Below, piece by piece: positions 1 through 8,664 of a DNA stretch of 64,000 nucleotides. Location of the stretch: contig JAKAFN010000008.1 in assembly GCA_021825945.1 (NCBI GenBank), positions 62,001 to 126,000 on the forward strand, in the 5' to 3' direction. The notes under the pieces were generated by a model. It saw nothing but the letters and a program-made list of their open reading frames with translations, had not been told where the DNA came from and made no database searches. Source of the stretch: Pseudomonadota bacterium (GTDB lineage: Bacteria; Pseudomonadota; Gammaproteobacteria; Burkholderiales; Burkholderiaceae_F). Numbering within the stretch: position 1 is the stretch's first letter; each line of letters opens with the position of its first letter. The position numbers and the translations under genes were made by a program.

Positions 1-390
1 GGGCATGAGCACCAGGTAGCGGCCGGCCAGCGAAATGAAGGTAGTGAGGGCGGCGCCCTTGTTGCCGCGTTCTTCCTTTTCAACCTGGACGATGAGTTCC
101 TGGCCTTCCGTCACCGCATCTTGGATGCGGGCGCGGCCGACATCGATTCCAGCTTTGAAGTATTGGCGCGAAATTTCCTTGAACGGTAGGAATCCGTGCC
201 GTTCTTCGCCGTAATCGACGAAACACGCTTCGAGACTAGGCTCGACCCGCGTGATGATGCCCTTATAGATATTGGATTTGCGTTGCTCGCGTCCGCTGGT
301 TTCGATGTCCAGGTCGAGCAGTTTTTGACCATCGACGATCGCTACGCGCAACTGCTCCGCGTGCGTCGCATTGAACAACATGCGCTTCAT
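1..390 (-). CDS. rne: Ribonuclease E N-terminus (partial)
   Basis: This is the first 130 codons of the endoribonuclease that organises mRNA decay and rRNA/tRNA maturation in the degradosome; the gene runs off the left edge. The translation begins [20 protein letters not shown] and continues with '[22 protein letters not shown]', the S1 RNA-binding domain at about residues 40-120 that is typical of RNase E/G. The start codon, complement of 388-390, is preceded by a good ribosome site (AAGGAGTG, complement of about 392-400). The gene is divergent from rluC, as in many proteobacteria. The catalytic DNase I-like and zinc-link regions lie outside the window, so RNase E is preferred over RNase G only from the rluC neighbourhood and the N-terminal wording. 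Confidence 0.93.
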   Translation of the reverse strand, partial: MKRMLFNATHAEQLRVAIVDGQKLLDLDIETSGREQRKSNIYKGIITRVEPSLEACFVDYGEERHGFLPFKEISRQYFKAGIDVGRARIQDAVTEGQELIVQVEKEERGNKGAALTTFISLAGRYLVLMP

Positions 391-921
391 CAGCACTCCT
401 TGCGCCGTTTTTTCGGCGCAGAATATGCCGAATCAGGTCCGATGTGCTGGCAACCGCAGAGAACGACCCCGATCCCCTGGACGTCTTGTCCACCGACCGC
501 CATGGGCGCGCGAAACGTGCGCACCCATACACCGTTCGGGTCCGAACGGTGGGGGAAACAGCGGCAGGAAGTGTCCGGGCATGGAGATTCGTTGGGTTGT
601 CACACGAGGCCGCGTACCGCGCCGCCATCCGGTAAGCGGGAGGCGCGGACCGTGCCCTGGATCCGAATTCGGCATGCGCCTGCGGCGAGTTGCCGGGCAG
701 GCGCTGGGTTGTACAAAGTCGCCTTGCGAGGGACTGCCGGCTGAACGCCCGCGCCCATCCGCTCCGCGACCCACATTCAATCAACGACGCTACTCGCGCA
801 GGCCCCGTTTCCGGTTTTCGCGCGCATCCATCGCAGATTGGCGCTCGCGCGGCAGGTCGCCGCACGACGGGGGGTGCACTGGGCACCGCTACAATCGCGA
901 TCAGACTCCAGTATATGCAAC
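391..921. promoter_or_regulatory. Divergent rne/rluC intergenic region, probable long rne leader
   Basis: There are 531 bases between the divergent starts of rne and rluC and no convincing gene; the overlapping open frames on both strands have no recognisable protein content. In enteric bacteria rne has a leader of several hundred bases with hairpins through which RNase E represses its own synthesis. The size and placement here fit such a leader, but I cannot demonstrate the structure by eye. Confidence 0.4.
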
Positions 922-1884
922 ATGCTTGCACAACGCAAAACATCCCTCGTTTCCGCGAGCCGATCCGTGTCCATGGTACGGATCGACGAGGGTAGTGCCG
1001 GCCAGCGTTTGGACAACTTTCTACTACAGTGGGCCAAGGGCGTTCCGAAGAGCCACGTGTACCGGATCGTTCGTACCGGCGAGGTTCGGGTCAACGGCGG
1101 ACGCACCGGAGTCGAATACCGTCTGGCCCTCGGCGACGAGTTGCGGATTCCGCCTTTGCGCCGGGCGGATCCGACGGCCAAGCCGGTGGCTCCCGCGCAG
1201 ATGCCGCCGATCCGGTTCGAGGACGAACATCTCCTGGTGGTCGACAAGCCCTCGGGCGTGGCCGCGCATGGCGGCAGCGGTGTCGCGCACGGCGTCATCG
1301 AGCGGGTCCGCGCCGCCCGGCCGCAGCAGTCGTTTCTGGAACTCGGCCACCGCCTCGACCGGGAGACTTCCGGCGTGCTCCTGCTGGCGAAGACTCGCCG
1401 CTGTCTTGTCGCCTTGCACGAGCAATTGCGCACCGGGGCGGTGGAAAAGCGCTACCTCGCGCTGGTAATCGGTGATTGGGTGAACGATCGCCAGCACGTG
1501 CGGTTTCCGCTCGTCAAGCGCACGCTCGCCAACGGCGAGCGGCGCGTCTTCGTCGACGAGGAGGAAGGCGTACGGGCGCATACGATTTTTTCGCTGCGCA
1601 AGCGCTTGGCGGGATTCTCGTTGCTGGAGGCGGAGTTGAAGACGGGCCGCACGCACCAGATCCGGGTGCACCTGGCGCATTCCGGGTTTCCCATTCTCGG
1701 TGATGACAAATATGGCGATTTCGAGGTCAACCGGCGCGCGGCGCGCGGGGCGTTCGGAGCCCGCCTCGACCGGATGTTTCTGCACGCATTTCGGATCGCG
1801 TTGGCGCATCCGGTGACCGGCGATCCACTCGCGATCGAGGCGCCGTTGCCGCCGGAGTGCGAGCGGTTCCTGGCGGCGTTGTAG
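922..1884 (+). CDS. rluC: 23S rRNA pseudouridine synthase RluC
   Basis: This enzyme isomerises uridines (955, 2504 and 2580 in E. coli numbering) of 23S rRNA to pseudouridine. The N-terminal S4 RNA-binding domain ('AGQRLDNFLLQWAKGVPKSH', about residues 18-75) is followed by the RsuA/RluA catalytic domain, with the signature 'HRLDRETSG' placing the catalytic aspartate at residue 146. The product from ATG 922 is 320 residues, the usual length. An upstream in-frame ATG at 838 would add unconserved residues, and 973 is an alternative that would leave the S4 domain intact. Divergence from rne is the classical arrangement. Confidence 0.93.
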   Translation: MLAQRKTSLVSASRSVSMVRIDEGSAGQRLDNFLLQWAKGVPKSHVYRIVRTGEVRVNGGRTGVEYRLALGDELRIPPLRRADPTAKPVAPAQMPPIRFEDEHLLVVDKPSGVAAHGGSGVAHGVIERVRAARPQQSFLELGHRLDRETSGVLLLAKTRRCLVALHEQLRTGAVEKRYLALVIGDWVNDRQHVRFPLVKRTLANGERRVFVDEEEGVRAHTIFSLRKRLAGFSLLEAELKTGRTHQIRVHLAHSGFPILGDDKYGDFEVNRRAARGAFGARLDRMFLHAFRIALAHPVTGDPLAIEAPLPPECERFLAAL

Positions 1885-1892
1885 TCACGGGT

Positions 1893-1926
1893 CGTCATCG
1901 CGAGGCCCGCAGGGCCGTGGCGATCC
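1893..1926. repeat. Nested palindromic interspersed repeat
   Basis: In the 77-base gap between convergent rluC and the methyltransferase gene lies a two-level palindrome: ATCGC/GCGAT outside and GGCCC-GCA-GGGCC inside. The form 'GTCATCGCGAGGC...GTGGCGATCC' resembles a widespread class of intergenic palindromic repeats. It could also act as a bidirectional transcript end, although no T-run follows. I saw no second copy in this window. Confidence 0.55.
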
Positions 1927-1961
1927 GGCGCGGGCGGGCCGGATCGGTCTGCCCCGGGCAA

Positions 1962-2687
1962 TCACCGTGATTGGTTTCCCAGCAGGAAGATCGCCGGTCG
2001 TTTTTCCAGCGCAGGCGGGTCGGTCGCCACGATTTTCCGCCACCGCGCGATGCGATGGGGGGTGATCTGCTGCGTCGTTCCGGTCAGGTCGATCGCAAGG
2101 CAGAGGGTGAGGTCCGGATCACAGGTCTGCAGAATGGTCTCGAACAGGCGCTGGTTGCGGTATGGCGTTTCGATGAAGATCTGCGTCTCGCCATGCAGGG
2201 CGTCTCGTTGCACGGCGAGCAGCCGCTTGGTGAGCGCATCGCGGTTTTGCGGCAGATAGCCCAGGAACCGGAAATTCTGGCCGCTCATCCCCGACGCCAT
2301 CAGCGCGAGCAAGATGGCCGACGGACCGACCCAGGGCACGACCGGTATGCCGATTTCGTGTGCGCGCGCCACCAGGGTCGCGCCGGGGTCGGCGACACCC
2401 GGGCAGCCGGCCTCCGACAACACGGCGGCGTCGGCGCCGGCGCGCACCGGCGCCAGCCAGGTGTCGAGCAGGTTTGCGGCCGGTTCATGGCCGATCTCGG
2501 CGATCTGCAGGCTGGCGATCGGGTCCGGGTGTCCCGCGGCCTTGAGGAACGCGCGCGCACTGCGGGCGTTTTCGACCAGGAATACCCCGAGCGTACGAAC
2601 CCGTTCGATCGTGGCCGGAGGCAGTGCCGCGGCAAGGGTGTCGGCGGCAATCGGCACGGGGATCAAGTGCAGGGTTCCCGGTGCCAT
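1962..2687 (-). CDS. SAM-dependent methyltransferase, tetrapyrrole methylase/RsmI-like family
   Basis: The protein has 241 residues with the tetrapyrrole (corrin/porphyrin) methylase fold that also contains RsmI, the 2'-O-methyltransferase of 16S rRNA C1402. The body 'AVLSEAGCPGVADPGA' corresponds to the RsmI SAM-binding loop ('SDAGTPLISDPG'), and 'PWVGPSAILLALMASG' to the following helix. It is shorter than canonical RsmI (about 286 residues). Beta-proteobacteria commonly carry a paralogue at this place beside maf, so I do not assign the rsmI symbol. Its start overlaps the maf stop (TGATG on the minus strand), indicating co-translation. The substrate is unproven. Confidence 0.8.
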   Translation of the reverse strand: MAPGTLHLIPVPIAADTLAAALPPATIERVRTLGVFLVENARSARAFLKAAGHPDPIASLQIAEIGHEPAANLLDTWLAPVRAGADAAVLSEAGCPGVADPGATLVARAHEIGIPVVPWVGPSAILLALMASGMSGQNFRFLGYLPQNRDALTKRLLAVQRDALHGETQIFIETPYRNQRLFETILQTCDPDLTLCLAIDLTGTTQQITPHRIARWRKIVATDPPALEKRPAIFLLGNQSR

Positions 2688-3277
2688 CAGTCCATCCCGG
2701 GAAGTGCAACGCCGATGTGGGCAAGCATCGTCGTGAGGCGGATCAGCGGCAGGCCGATCAGCGCCGTTGGGTCATCGCCGCGTACAGACTCGACCAGACA
2801 GATCCCCAGCGACTCGATCTTGGCGGAGCCGGCGCAGTCGTAGGGCTGCTCGATCGTGACATAGGTCTCAATCGTGCGGTGGTCGAGTTCGCGGAACGTC
2901 ACGTCGGTGTCGACGCAGGCCGCCTGGACATGGCCGCTGCGTCCGTCGAGCACGGCGATCCCGGAATGAAATCGCACTGTGCGGCCACGCAGCGCCACCA
3001 GTTGCGCGACGGCCGCGGCGTGGCCGCCGGCCTTGCCGATCGGCGTTCCGTCGAGATCGGCGACCTGGTCCGAACCGATCACGATCGCGCCGGGATGGCG
3101 CGGCGCGACGGCACGGGCCTTGGAGAGCGACAGTCGTTCGGCGGTGTGGGCGGGCGATTCGCCGGGCAGCGGGCTTTCATCGATGTCCGGGGTGTCCGTG
3201 ATATACGGAACGCGCAAGCGGTCGAGCAGGTCTTTCCGGTAGCGCGAGGACGAGGCGAGTACGATGCGGGGGTGCAT
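2687..3277 (-). CDS. Maf-family nucleotide pyrophosphatase (YceF type, m7GTP)
   Basis: The 196-residue protein hydrolyses nucleoside triphosphates to monophosphates; YceF-type members prefer 7-methyl-GTP and are thought to clean the nucleotide pool. It shows the Maf signature 'LASSSRYRKDLL' at residues 6-17, 'GSDQV' with the metal-binding aspartate, and the YceF-like C-terminus 'DCAGSAKIE...GLPLI'. A longer open frame reaches 3457, but homology begins at MHPRIVLA, so ATG at 3277 is chosen. The gene lies immediately upstream of the methyltransferase gene and divergent from yceD. Confidence 0.9.
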   Translation of the reverse strand: MHPRIVLASSSRYRKDLLDRLRVPYITDTPDIDESPLPGESPAHTAERLSLSKARAVAPRHPGAIVIGSDQVADLDGTPIGKAGGHAAAVAQLVALRGRTVRFHSGIAVLDGRSGHVQAACVDTDVTFRELDHRTIETYVTIEQPYDCAGSAKIESLGICLVESVRGDDPTALIGLPLIRLTTMLAHIGVALPGMD

Positions 3278-3432
3278 GGCGTGCAAGTGTATCGGTAAGC
3301 CTGCGAGGGCCAAGCGCACAAGCGAACGTCCGGCATCGGTTCGCTTGCTCGGTGGTTTGATCCGTGCGGCGGATACGGCTCCGATCGCCCGCGGATCGGA
3401 GACATTCGGTGGAGCGATCGGCTGCGATCGGT

Positions 3433-3939
3433 ATGGAATCATTGGACGTTTTTGCATTTTCCCGCGCTGCGGCGCGCCGGGAGGGGGCGGTGGCGGTGGC
3501 CGCGCTGTCCCGCTTGGCCGCGAGCGTGATGCGGCCCGACGGGGTGGTCACGTACGACTGCGAGGGCGGAGTCGACGGCCAGGGCCGCCCGACCTTGCGC
3601 CTGCGACTGCACGGCACGCTGCGCCTGCGCTGCGATCGCTGCGGGGAAGAGCTGGCGTGGCAATTGGATTGCGAGCGGATATTTTTTTTCGTCCGGTCCG
3701 AGGCGGGGTTGGCCGACATCCCGGTCGACGATGCGCCGGAGGAGCCGCTGGTCGGTAGTACCCATTTCGATCTCGCGGCCCTGATCGAGGACGAGGCGAT
3801 CCTGCAGTTGCCGATCTCGCCGCGACACCCGGACTGCGCAGCACCGTTCCCGGTGGAACCGGACGCCGACGGGGAAGAAGAACGGCCGCATCCGTTCGCG
3901 GAACTGGCGCGATTGCGCAAAGACGGCGGAGTTCGTTAA
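3433..3939 (+). CDS. yceD: DUF177 protein YceD (23S rRNA accumulation protein)
   Basis: The 168-residue member of the YceD/DUF177 family is needed in E. coli and plants for normal 23S rRNA accumulation, and is almost always encoded just before rpmF. The sequence shows the family's paired cysteines 'CDRCGEEL' in the middle and an acidic C-terminal half. ATG 3433 is chosen because the family begins about ten residues before the first strand; the open frame itself extends to 3364. It is probably co-transcribed with rpmF, although the bases after the stop contain TTAAAAT, which could be a -10 element for rpmF itself. Confidence 0.88.
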   Translation: MESLDVFAFSRAAARREGAVAVAALSRLAASVMRPDGVVTYDCEGGVDGQGRPTLRLRLHGTLRLRCDRCGEELAWQLDCERIFFFVRSEAGLADIPVDDAPEEPLVGSTHFDLAALIEDEAILQLPISPRHPDCAAPFPVEPDADGEEERPHPFAELARLRKDGGVR

Positions 3940-3975
3940 AATCCCCGGTTTCCCAGATATTTCAGGATTCGCACC

Positions 3976-4158
3976 ATGGCCGTGCAACAGAACAAGAAGT
4001 CGGCGTCCAAGCGCAACATGCATCGCGCGCACGATTTCCTCGTCAACCCGCCTCTCGCGGTCGAGCCGGTGACCGGCGAGGTGGTTCGCCGCCATCACAT
4101 CAGCCCCAACGGCTTTTATCGCGGCAAGAAGGTCGTCACGACCAAGACCGACGAATAA
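3976..4158 (+). CDS. rpmF: 50S ribosomal protein L32
   Basis: A 60-residue basic protein of the large ribosomal subunit. The start '[19 protein letters not shown]' and the central '[20 protein letters not shown]' are characteristic of proteobacterial L32. This form lacks the CxxC zinc pair seen in other phyla. It sits 36 bases after yceD and 287 bases before plsX, the standard yceD-rpmF-plsX-fab order, which couples ribosome and membrane synthesis. Confidence 0.97.
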   Translation: MAVQQNKKSASKRNMHRAHDFLVNPPLAVEPVTGEVVRRHHISPNGFYRGKKVVTTKTDE

Positions 4159-4445
4159 TCGGCACGTGGGGCGCGCCAGGCGGCAATTCGACAGTGTCCC
4201 GCCTCGCTGCGCGTGCGGGTTCGTGGGCGGAACGTGCGGGGGCCGATGGTTTGATCCCACGGATCGTTCGCGGTGGCGATGCGTTCCGCATCGCTGAGGT
4301 CTGCCGGCTCGTGGCGCCGCTGTAAAGGCCGGGAAGGTGGGCGAAGGAGGTCGCAGACCTCCCTTCGTGGCCGGTCCGCCGGGTTTCCATCGCAAGCATC
4401 GCCGTTGTCGAAGCTCCGATGGCGCGCACAGAGAAAACGCCGATT

Positions 4446-5498
4446 ATGCGTATCGCAATCGATTGTATGGGGGGCGACCATGGTGTGTCGGTGACGGTGC
4501 CGGCGGCGGTCTCGTTCTCTCGGCATGAGCCTCAGGCGCGCTTGCTCCTGGTCGGGCGTGCGCCGCTCGTCGAGGCGGAATTGCGCAAAGCGTCGGCATC
4601 CTTCGGCAGCGGAGCGCGGATCGAGGTCGTGCATGCGGAGGAAGTGGTCGAGATGACCGACCCCCTCGCGACGGCCCTGCGGGGGAAGAAGTCGTCCTCG
4701 ATGCGTGTCGCGCTCGAACTGGTCAAGGACGGCCGTGCCGACGCCGTCGTCAGCGCAGGCAATACCGGCGCCTTGATGGCCATCGCGCGCTATGTGCTCA
4801 AGACGCAGGAAGGCATCGACCGTCCTGCCATTGCCTATGCCATTCCCAACCGCAAGGGCGGCGGCACCACCATGCTCGATCTGGGCGCCAATGTCGATTG
4901 CGCACCGGAGCATCTGCTGCAGTTCGCCATTCTCGGTTGCGCGTTGGTGTCGTCGATGGGCGGGGCGGACCAACCCAGTGTCGGACTGCTCAATGTCGGT
5001 GAGGAGGCGATCAAGGGCAACGAGGTCGTCAAGCGCGCCGGTGAGCTGCTGCGCGCGAGCGGCCTGAATTTTCATGGCAACGTCGAAGGCGATGACATCT
5101 TTCGCGGGACGGTCGACGTCATCGTGTGTGACGGCTTCGTTGGCAATGTGGCGCTCAAGACGTCGGAAGGGCTGGCGCAGATGCTCGCCGGATTCATCCG
5201 CGAAGAGTTCACGCGCGACTGGATCTCCAAACTGATCGCATTGATCGCGTCGCCGGTGCTGGGGCGTTTCAAGCGTCGCGTCGACCATCGTCGCTACAAC
5301 GGTGCCGCCCTGCTGGGCCTGCGCGGGGTCGTCGTCAAGAGCCACGGTTCGGCGGATGCGTATGCGTTTGAATTCGCCGTTCGCCGCGCCTTCGAGGCCG
5401 CTTCGCACCGCCTGCTCGAACGCACCGCCGAGGCCATGGTGCCCATGCTCGCCCATTTGCAGACGGCTGGTGCGGGCGGGGAAGCGATGCAAGCCTGA
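4446..5498 (+). CDS. plsX: Phosphate acyltransferase PlsX
   Basis: PlsX converts acyl-ACP to acyl-phosphate, the donor for PlsY in the first step of phosphatidic acid synthesis, at the inner face of the membrane. The N-terminus '[20 protein letters not shown]' and the blocks '[13 protein letters not shown]', '[13 protein letters not shown]', 'DLGANVDC', '[16 protein letters not shown]' and '[11 protein letters not shown]' are diagnostic. The product is 350 residues. ATG 4446 matches the orthologous start; ATG 4419 would add nine residues (MARTEKTPI) and cannot be excluded. It begins the phospholipid/fatty-acid cluster that continues through fabF. Confidence 0.95.
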   Translation: MRIAIDCMGGDHGVSVTVPAAVSFSRHEPQARLLLVGRAPLVEAELRKASASFGSGARIEVVHAEEVVEMTDPLATALRGKKSSSMRVALELVKDGRADAVVSAGNTGALMAIARYVLKTQEGIDRPAIAYAIPNRKGGGTTMLDLGANVDCAPEHLLQFAILGCALVSSMGGADQPSVGLLNVGEEAIKGNEVVKRAGELLRASGLNFHGNVEGDDIFRGTVDVIVCDGFVGNVALKTSEGLAQMLAGFIREEFTRDWISKLIALIASPVLGRFKRRVDHRRYNGAALLGLRGVVVKSHGSADAYAFEFAVRRAFEAASHRLLERTAEAMVPMLAHLQTAGAGGEAMQA

Positions 5499-5514
5499 CG
5501 GGACCACGAACGCC

Positions 5515-6501
5515 ATGAACCGGACAATCTATAGCCGCATCTGCGGAACGGGGTCTGCGCTCCCCGCCCGTGTCGTTTCGAATGAAGAGTTGGTCCGCGA
5601 ACTCGCCGGCCGCGGCATCGAGACGTCGGACGAATGGATCACCACCCGAACGGGGATCCGCCAGCGTCACATCGCCGAGCCGGGCGTCGGGACGACCGAA
5701 CTCGCCGCGCGCGCGGCGGTCGCCGCGTTGGAGCGGGCGGGATTCGCCGCCGATACGATGGACCTCATCGTTGTCGCGACATCCACGTCGGACCAGGTAT
5801 TTCCGAGTACCGCCTGTTCGGTGCAGGCACGGATCGGAGCGGGAGGGGCGGCGGCGTTCGACGTTCAGGCCGCCTGCAGCGGCTTCGTCTACGGCCTTTC
5901 CTTGGCGGATGCCATGATCTGCAGCGGCGCGTACCGGCGGGCGCTGGTGATCGGCGCCGAGGTGTTTTCCCGGATCCTCGATTGGAATGACCGTACGACC
6001 TGCGTGTTGTTCGGCGACGGCGCCGGGGCGGTCGTGCTGGAAGCGGCCGGTACGCCCGGAGTCGTGGCCGGTCGGATGCGCGCCGACGGCGCGCGCGGCG
6101 GCGCGATCCTGTCGCTTTCCGCCCACCTGGCCGGTGGCGGCGCCGAGGGCGATCCGTTCCTGCGCATGGAAGGCAAGGCCGTGTTCAAACTCGCGGTCGA
6201 TGTTCTCGAGGCGTCGGCGCGCGAGGTGCTCGCCGTGGCGGGAATGCAGCCGGCCCAGGTGGACTGGATCGTGCCCCACCAGGCCAATGTTCGGATTCTC
6301 GAAGCCAGCGCGAAGCGTCTCGAGTTGGACATCGGTAAGGTGGTCGTGACGGTGGATCGGCACGGCAACACGTCCGCTGCTTCCGTTCCGTTGGCGCTCG
6401 ACGTGGCGATACGCGACGGTCGCATCCAGCCGGGTCACCACGTTCTGCTGCAGGGCGTGGGCGGCGGCTTCACCTGGGGCTCCGTACTCGTCCGTATCTA
6501 G
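5515..6501 (+). CDS. fabH: 3-oxoacyl-ACP synthase III (FabH)
   Basis: FabH condenses acetyl-CoA with malonyl-ACP to start type II fatty-acid synthesis. The 328-residue protein has the catalytic cysteine in 'AACSGFVYG' (C121), the histidine in 'IVPHQAN' and the asparagine in 'HGNTSAAS', the complete Cys-His-Asn triad. The open frame extends upstream to 5302 inside plsX, but the family starts at [14 protein letters not shown], so ATG 5515, 16 bases after the plsX stop, is used. It is followed by fabD with a 57-base gap. Confidence 0.96.
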   Translation: MNRTIYSRICGTGSALPARVVSNEELVRELAGRGIETSDEWITTRTGIRQRHIAEPGVGTTELAARAAVAALERAGFAADTMDLIVVATSTSDQVFPSTACSVQARIGAGGAAAFDVQAACSGFVYGLSLADAMICSGAYRRALVIGAEVFSRILDWNDRTTCVLFGDGAGAVVLEAAGTPGVVAGRMRADGARGGAILSLSAHLAGGGAEGDPFLRMEGKAVFKLAVDVLEASAREVLAVAGMQPAQVDWIVPHQANVRILEASAKRLELDIGKVVVTVDRHGNTSAASVPLALDVAIRDGRIQPGHHVLLQGVGGGFTWGSVLVRI

Positions 6502-6558
6502 TGTCCGATCGATGGATGATCGGACCCGGGACACTTGCAACAACCGACAAGACCGACG

Positions 6559-7506
6559 ATGAAACTGGCTTTCGTATTTCCGGGGCAGGGCTCCCAATCG
6601 GTGGGCATGCTGAATTCCTTCCAGGACGACGCCGCGGCGCAGGACGTGCTGCGTCGGGCGTCCGATGCGCTCGGGCAGAATCTCGGCCGCTTGATCGCCG
6701 ACGGTCCCGCGGCGGATCTGGATCGTACCGTCAACACCCAGCCCAGCCTGCTCGCGGCATCGGTTGCGATCTTTGCGGCATGGCGGGCGGCGGGCGGACC
6801 GATGCCCGATCTGTTCGCCGGACACAGCCTGGGTGAGTATTCGGCGCTGGTCGCCGCGGGTGCCTTGCGTCTCGAGGACGCGGTTCCACTGGTGCGGTTT
6901 CGCGCGCAGGCCATGCAGGAGGCAGTGCCGCTCGGGACGAGCGGCATGGCGGCGATCCTGGGCCTGGACGATGCCGCCGCCGAGGCGGTGTGTGCGCGTG
7001 CCGCGCAGGAGTCCCCCGGGGCGGTGGTGCAGGCCGTGAACTTCAATGCCCCGGGTCAGGTCGTGATCGCCGGACACGTGGCGGCGCTGGCACGCGCCTG
7101 CGAACTGGCGCGTGAGGCCGGTGCCAGGCGTGCATTGCCGCTGCCGGTATCGGCGGCGTTTCACTCTTCGTTGCTCGAGCCCGCCGCCGAGCGGCTGCGC
7201 GCACGCTTGGCCGACACGCCGGTACAGCCGCCGTCGGTCGCCGTGATGAACAATATCGACGTGACATGCGAATCCGACCCCGATCGGATCCGCGATGCGC
7301 TGGCGCGGCAGGTGGCCGGTCCGGTCCGGTGGGGCGAACTCGTGCGTCGGCTCGCCGAGCAGGGCGTGACCCATATCGTCGAGTGCGGCCCCGGGAAAGT
7401 ATTGACCGGACTCAACCGGCGCATCGTTGCCGGAATCGCCGCCCTGTCGGTTTCGGATCGTTCGAGTCTTGACGAGGTGCGGACCGTTTTGGGGGGTCAG
7501 GCATGA
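6559..7506 (+). CDS. fabD: Malonyl-CoA:ACP transacylase (FabD)
   Basis: FabD moves the malonyl group from CoA to the acyl carrier protein. The start 'MKLAFVFPGQGSQSVGM' is diagnostic, the nucleophile serine lies in 'GHSLGEY' (S90), and the partner histidine lies in 'SAAFHSS' (H202). At 315 residues it has the normal family length. ATG 6559 is chosen over the in-frame ATG at 6535 because homology begins exactly at MKLAF. The stop overlaps the fabG start (ATGA), so the two are translationally coupled. Confidence 0.96.
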   Translation: MKLAFVFPGQGSQSVGMLNSFQDDAAAQDVLRRASDALGQNLGRLIADGPAADLDRTVNTQPSLLAASVAIFAAWRAAGGPMPDLFAGHSLGEYSALVAAGALRLEDAVPLVRFRAQAMQEAVPLGTSGMAAILGLDDAAAEAVCARAAQESPGAVVQAVNFNAPGQVVIAGHVAALARACELAREAGARRALPLPVSAAFHSSLLEPAAERLRARLADTPVQPPSVAVMNNIDVTCESDPDRIRDALARQVAGPVRWGELVRRLAEQGVTHIVECGPGKVLTGLNRRIVAGIAALSVSDRSSLDEVRTVLGGQA

Positions 7507-8273
7507 GCGAGTCTTTGGTATTTTCGCGCGAAGCCCTGCGCGGTGAGGTGGTGCTGGTGACCGGTGCGTCGCGTGGGATCGGCCAAGCCATTCTCGACGC
7601 GCTATTGCAGGCGGGGGCGACCGTCGTCGGCACGGCCACGACCCCCGAGGGCGCGGACGGGATTTCCCGGCGCATTGCGGAGCGAGGTGGAGCCGGGGCG
7701 GGATTCGTACTCGACGTGCGCGACCGTGCGCGCTGCGATGCGGTCGTGCGGGAGGTATCCGAGCGTTTCGGCGCCCTTTCCGTCCTCGTCAATAACGCCG
7801 GCATCACCGCCGATACCCTCGCCATGCGCCTGCGCGACGAAGAGTGGGATGCCGTGCTCGACACCAATCTGAGCGCCGCGTTTCGGTTGGCGCGCGCGGC
7901 GATGCGGGGCATGATGAAGGCCCGACATGGCCGGATCATCAATATATCCTCCGTGGTGGGTTCGGCCGGCAATGCGGGACAGGCGAACTACGCGGCGGCC
8001 AAGGCCGGTCTCGAGGGGATGACCCGGTCCCTCGCGCGGGAACTGGGGGGGCGGGGCGTCACCGTGAACTGCGTTGCGCCAGGCTTCATCGAAACCGACA
8101 TGACGCGGGCGCTCAATCCGCAGCAGACGCAGGCGCTGCTCGGACAGATTCCGCTGGCCCGGTTGGGGCAGGCGCAGGAGATCGCCGCAGCGGTGACGTT
8201 CCTCGCATCCAAGGCGGGGGCGTACGTGACGGGGGCCGTCCTGCACGTCAACGGCGGCATGTATATGGCGTGA
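7503..8273 (+). CDS. fabG: 3-oxoacyl-ACP reductase (FabG)
   Basis: An NADPH-dependent short-chain dehydrogenase that reduces 3-ketoacyl-ACP in each elongation round. It shows the Rossmann motif 'TGASRGIG', 'NNAG' and the catalytic Ser-Tyr-Lys set (S150, Y163, K167 in 'NISSVVGSAGNAGQANYAAAK'). The C-terminus 'GAVLHVNGGMYM' is typical of FabG. At 256 residues it is about ten longer than E. coli FabG owing to the N-terminal segment before 'EVVLVTGAS'. It overlaps fabD by four bases. Confidence 0.95.
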   Translation: MSESLVFSREALRGEVVLVTGASRGIGQAILDALLQAGATVVGTATTPEGADGISRRIAERGGAGAGFVLDVRDRARCDAVVREVSERFGALSVLVNNAGITADTLAMRLRDEEWDAVLDTNLSAAFRLARAAMRGMMKARHGRIINISSVVGSAGNAGQANYAAAKAGLEGMTRSLARELGGRGVTVNCVAPGFIETDMTRALNPQQTQALLGQIPLARLGQAQEIAAAVTFLASKAGAYVTGAVLHVNGGMYMA

Positions 8274-8405
8274 CCGGCGGCGTAATCCGGCAAACTGCTA
8301 GAATCGCGCGCCCTTTGCGCAAAAAGGGACGGCACGTTCTCTTTTTAGAGGAAGCGCGGATGGTGCATCGCGTTTCCGTGATGAAAGGCACGAGGAGGGG
8401 TATTT

Positions 8406-8648
8406 ATGGACAGCATTGAACAGCGCGTAAAAAAAATCGTGGCCGAGCAACTCGGCGTGAACGAAGCCGACATCAAGAATGAATCGGCGTTCGTGGATGA
8501 CCTGGGGGCGGATTCCCTCGACACCGTGGAACTGGTGATGGCACTCGAGGACGAATTCGAGTGCGAGATTCCGGACGAAGAGGCGGAGAAGATCCGCACG
8601 GTGCAGCAGGCGATCGACTACGTCAACGCCCACCTGAAGAAAGCGTGA
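8406..8648 (+). CDS. acpP: Acyl carrier protein
   Basis: The 80-residue acidic carrier of the growing acyl chain. The phosphopantetheine attachment serine is S37 in '[12 protein letters not shown]', to be loaded by the AcpS encoded at 20,916. A strong ribosome site (GAGGAGG, about 8393-8399) precedes the start, fitting the very high expression of ACP. The 132-base gap from fabG contains TAGAAT at about 8300, a candidate -10 box for an acpP-specific promoter, but I see no good -35. Confidence 0.97.
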   Translation: MDSIEQRVKKIVAEQLGVNEADIKNESAFVDDLGADSLDTVELVMALEDEFECEIPDEEAEKIRTVQQAIDYVNAHLKKA

Positions 8649-8664
8649 TGCGGGGTCGGTTTCC

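Noticed and set aside
263..943. 226-codon minus-strand frame between rne and rluC
   Set aside because: The translation is Arg/Ala/Ser-rich noise and the frame runs into the rne start region in another frame; it is better explained as leader sequence.
5335..7374. 679-codon open frame on the minus strand across plsX, fabH and fabD
   Set aside because: It is the antisense shadow of GC-rich genes with clear catalytic motifs; its translation is Arg/His/Gly-rich without domains.
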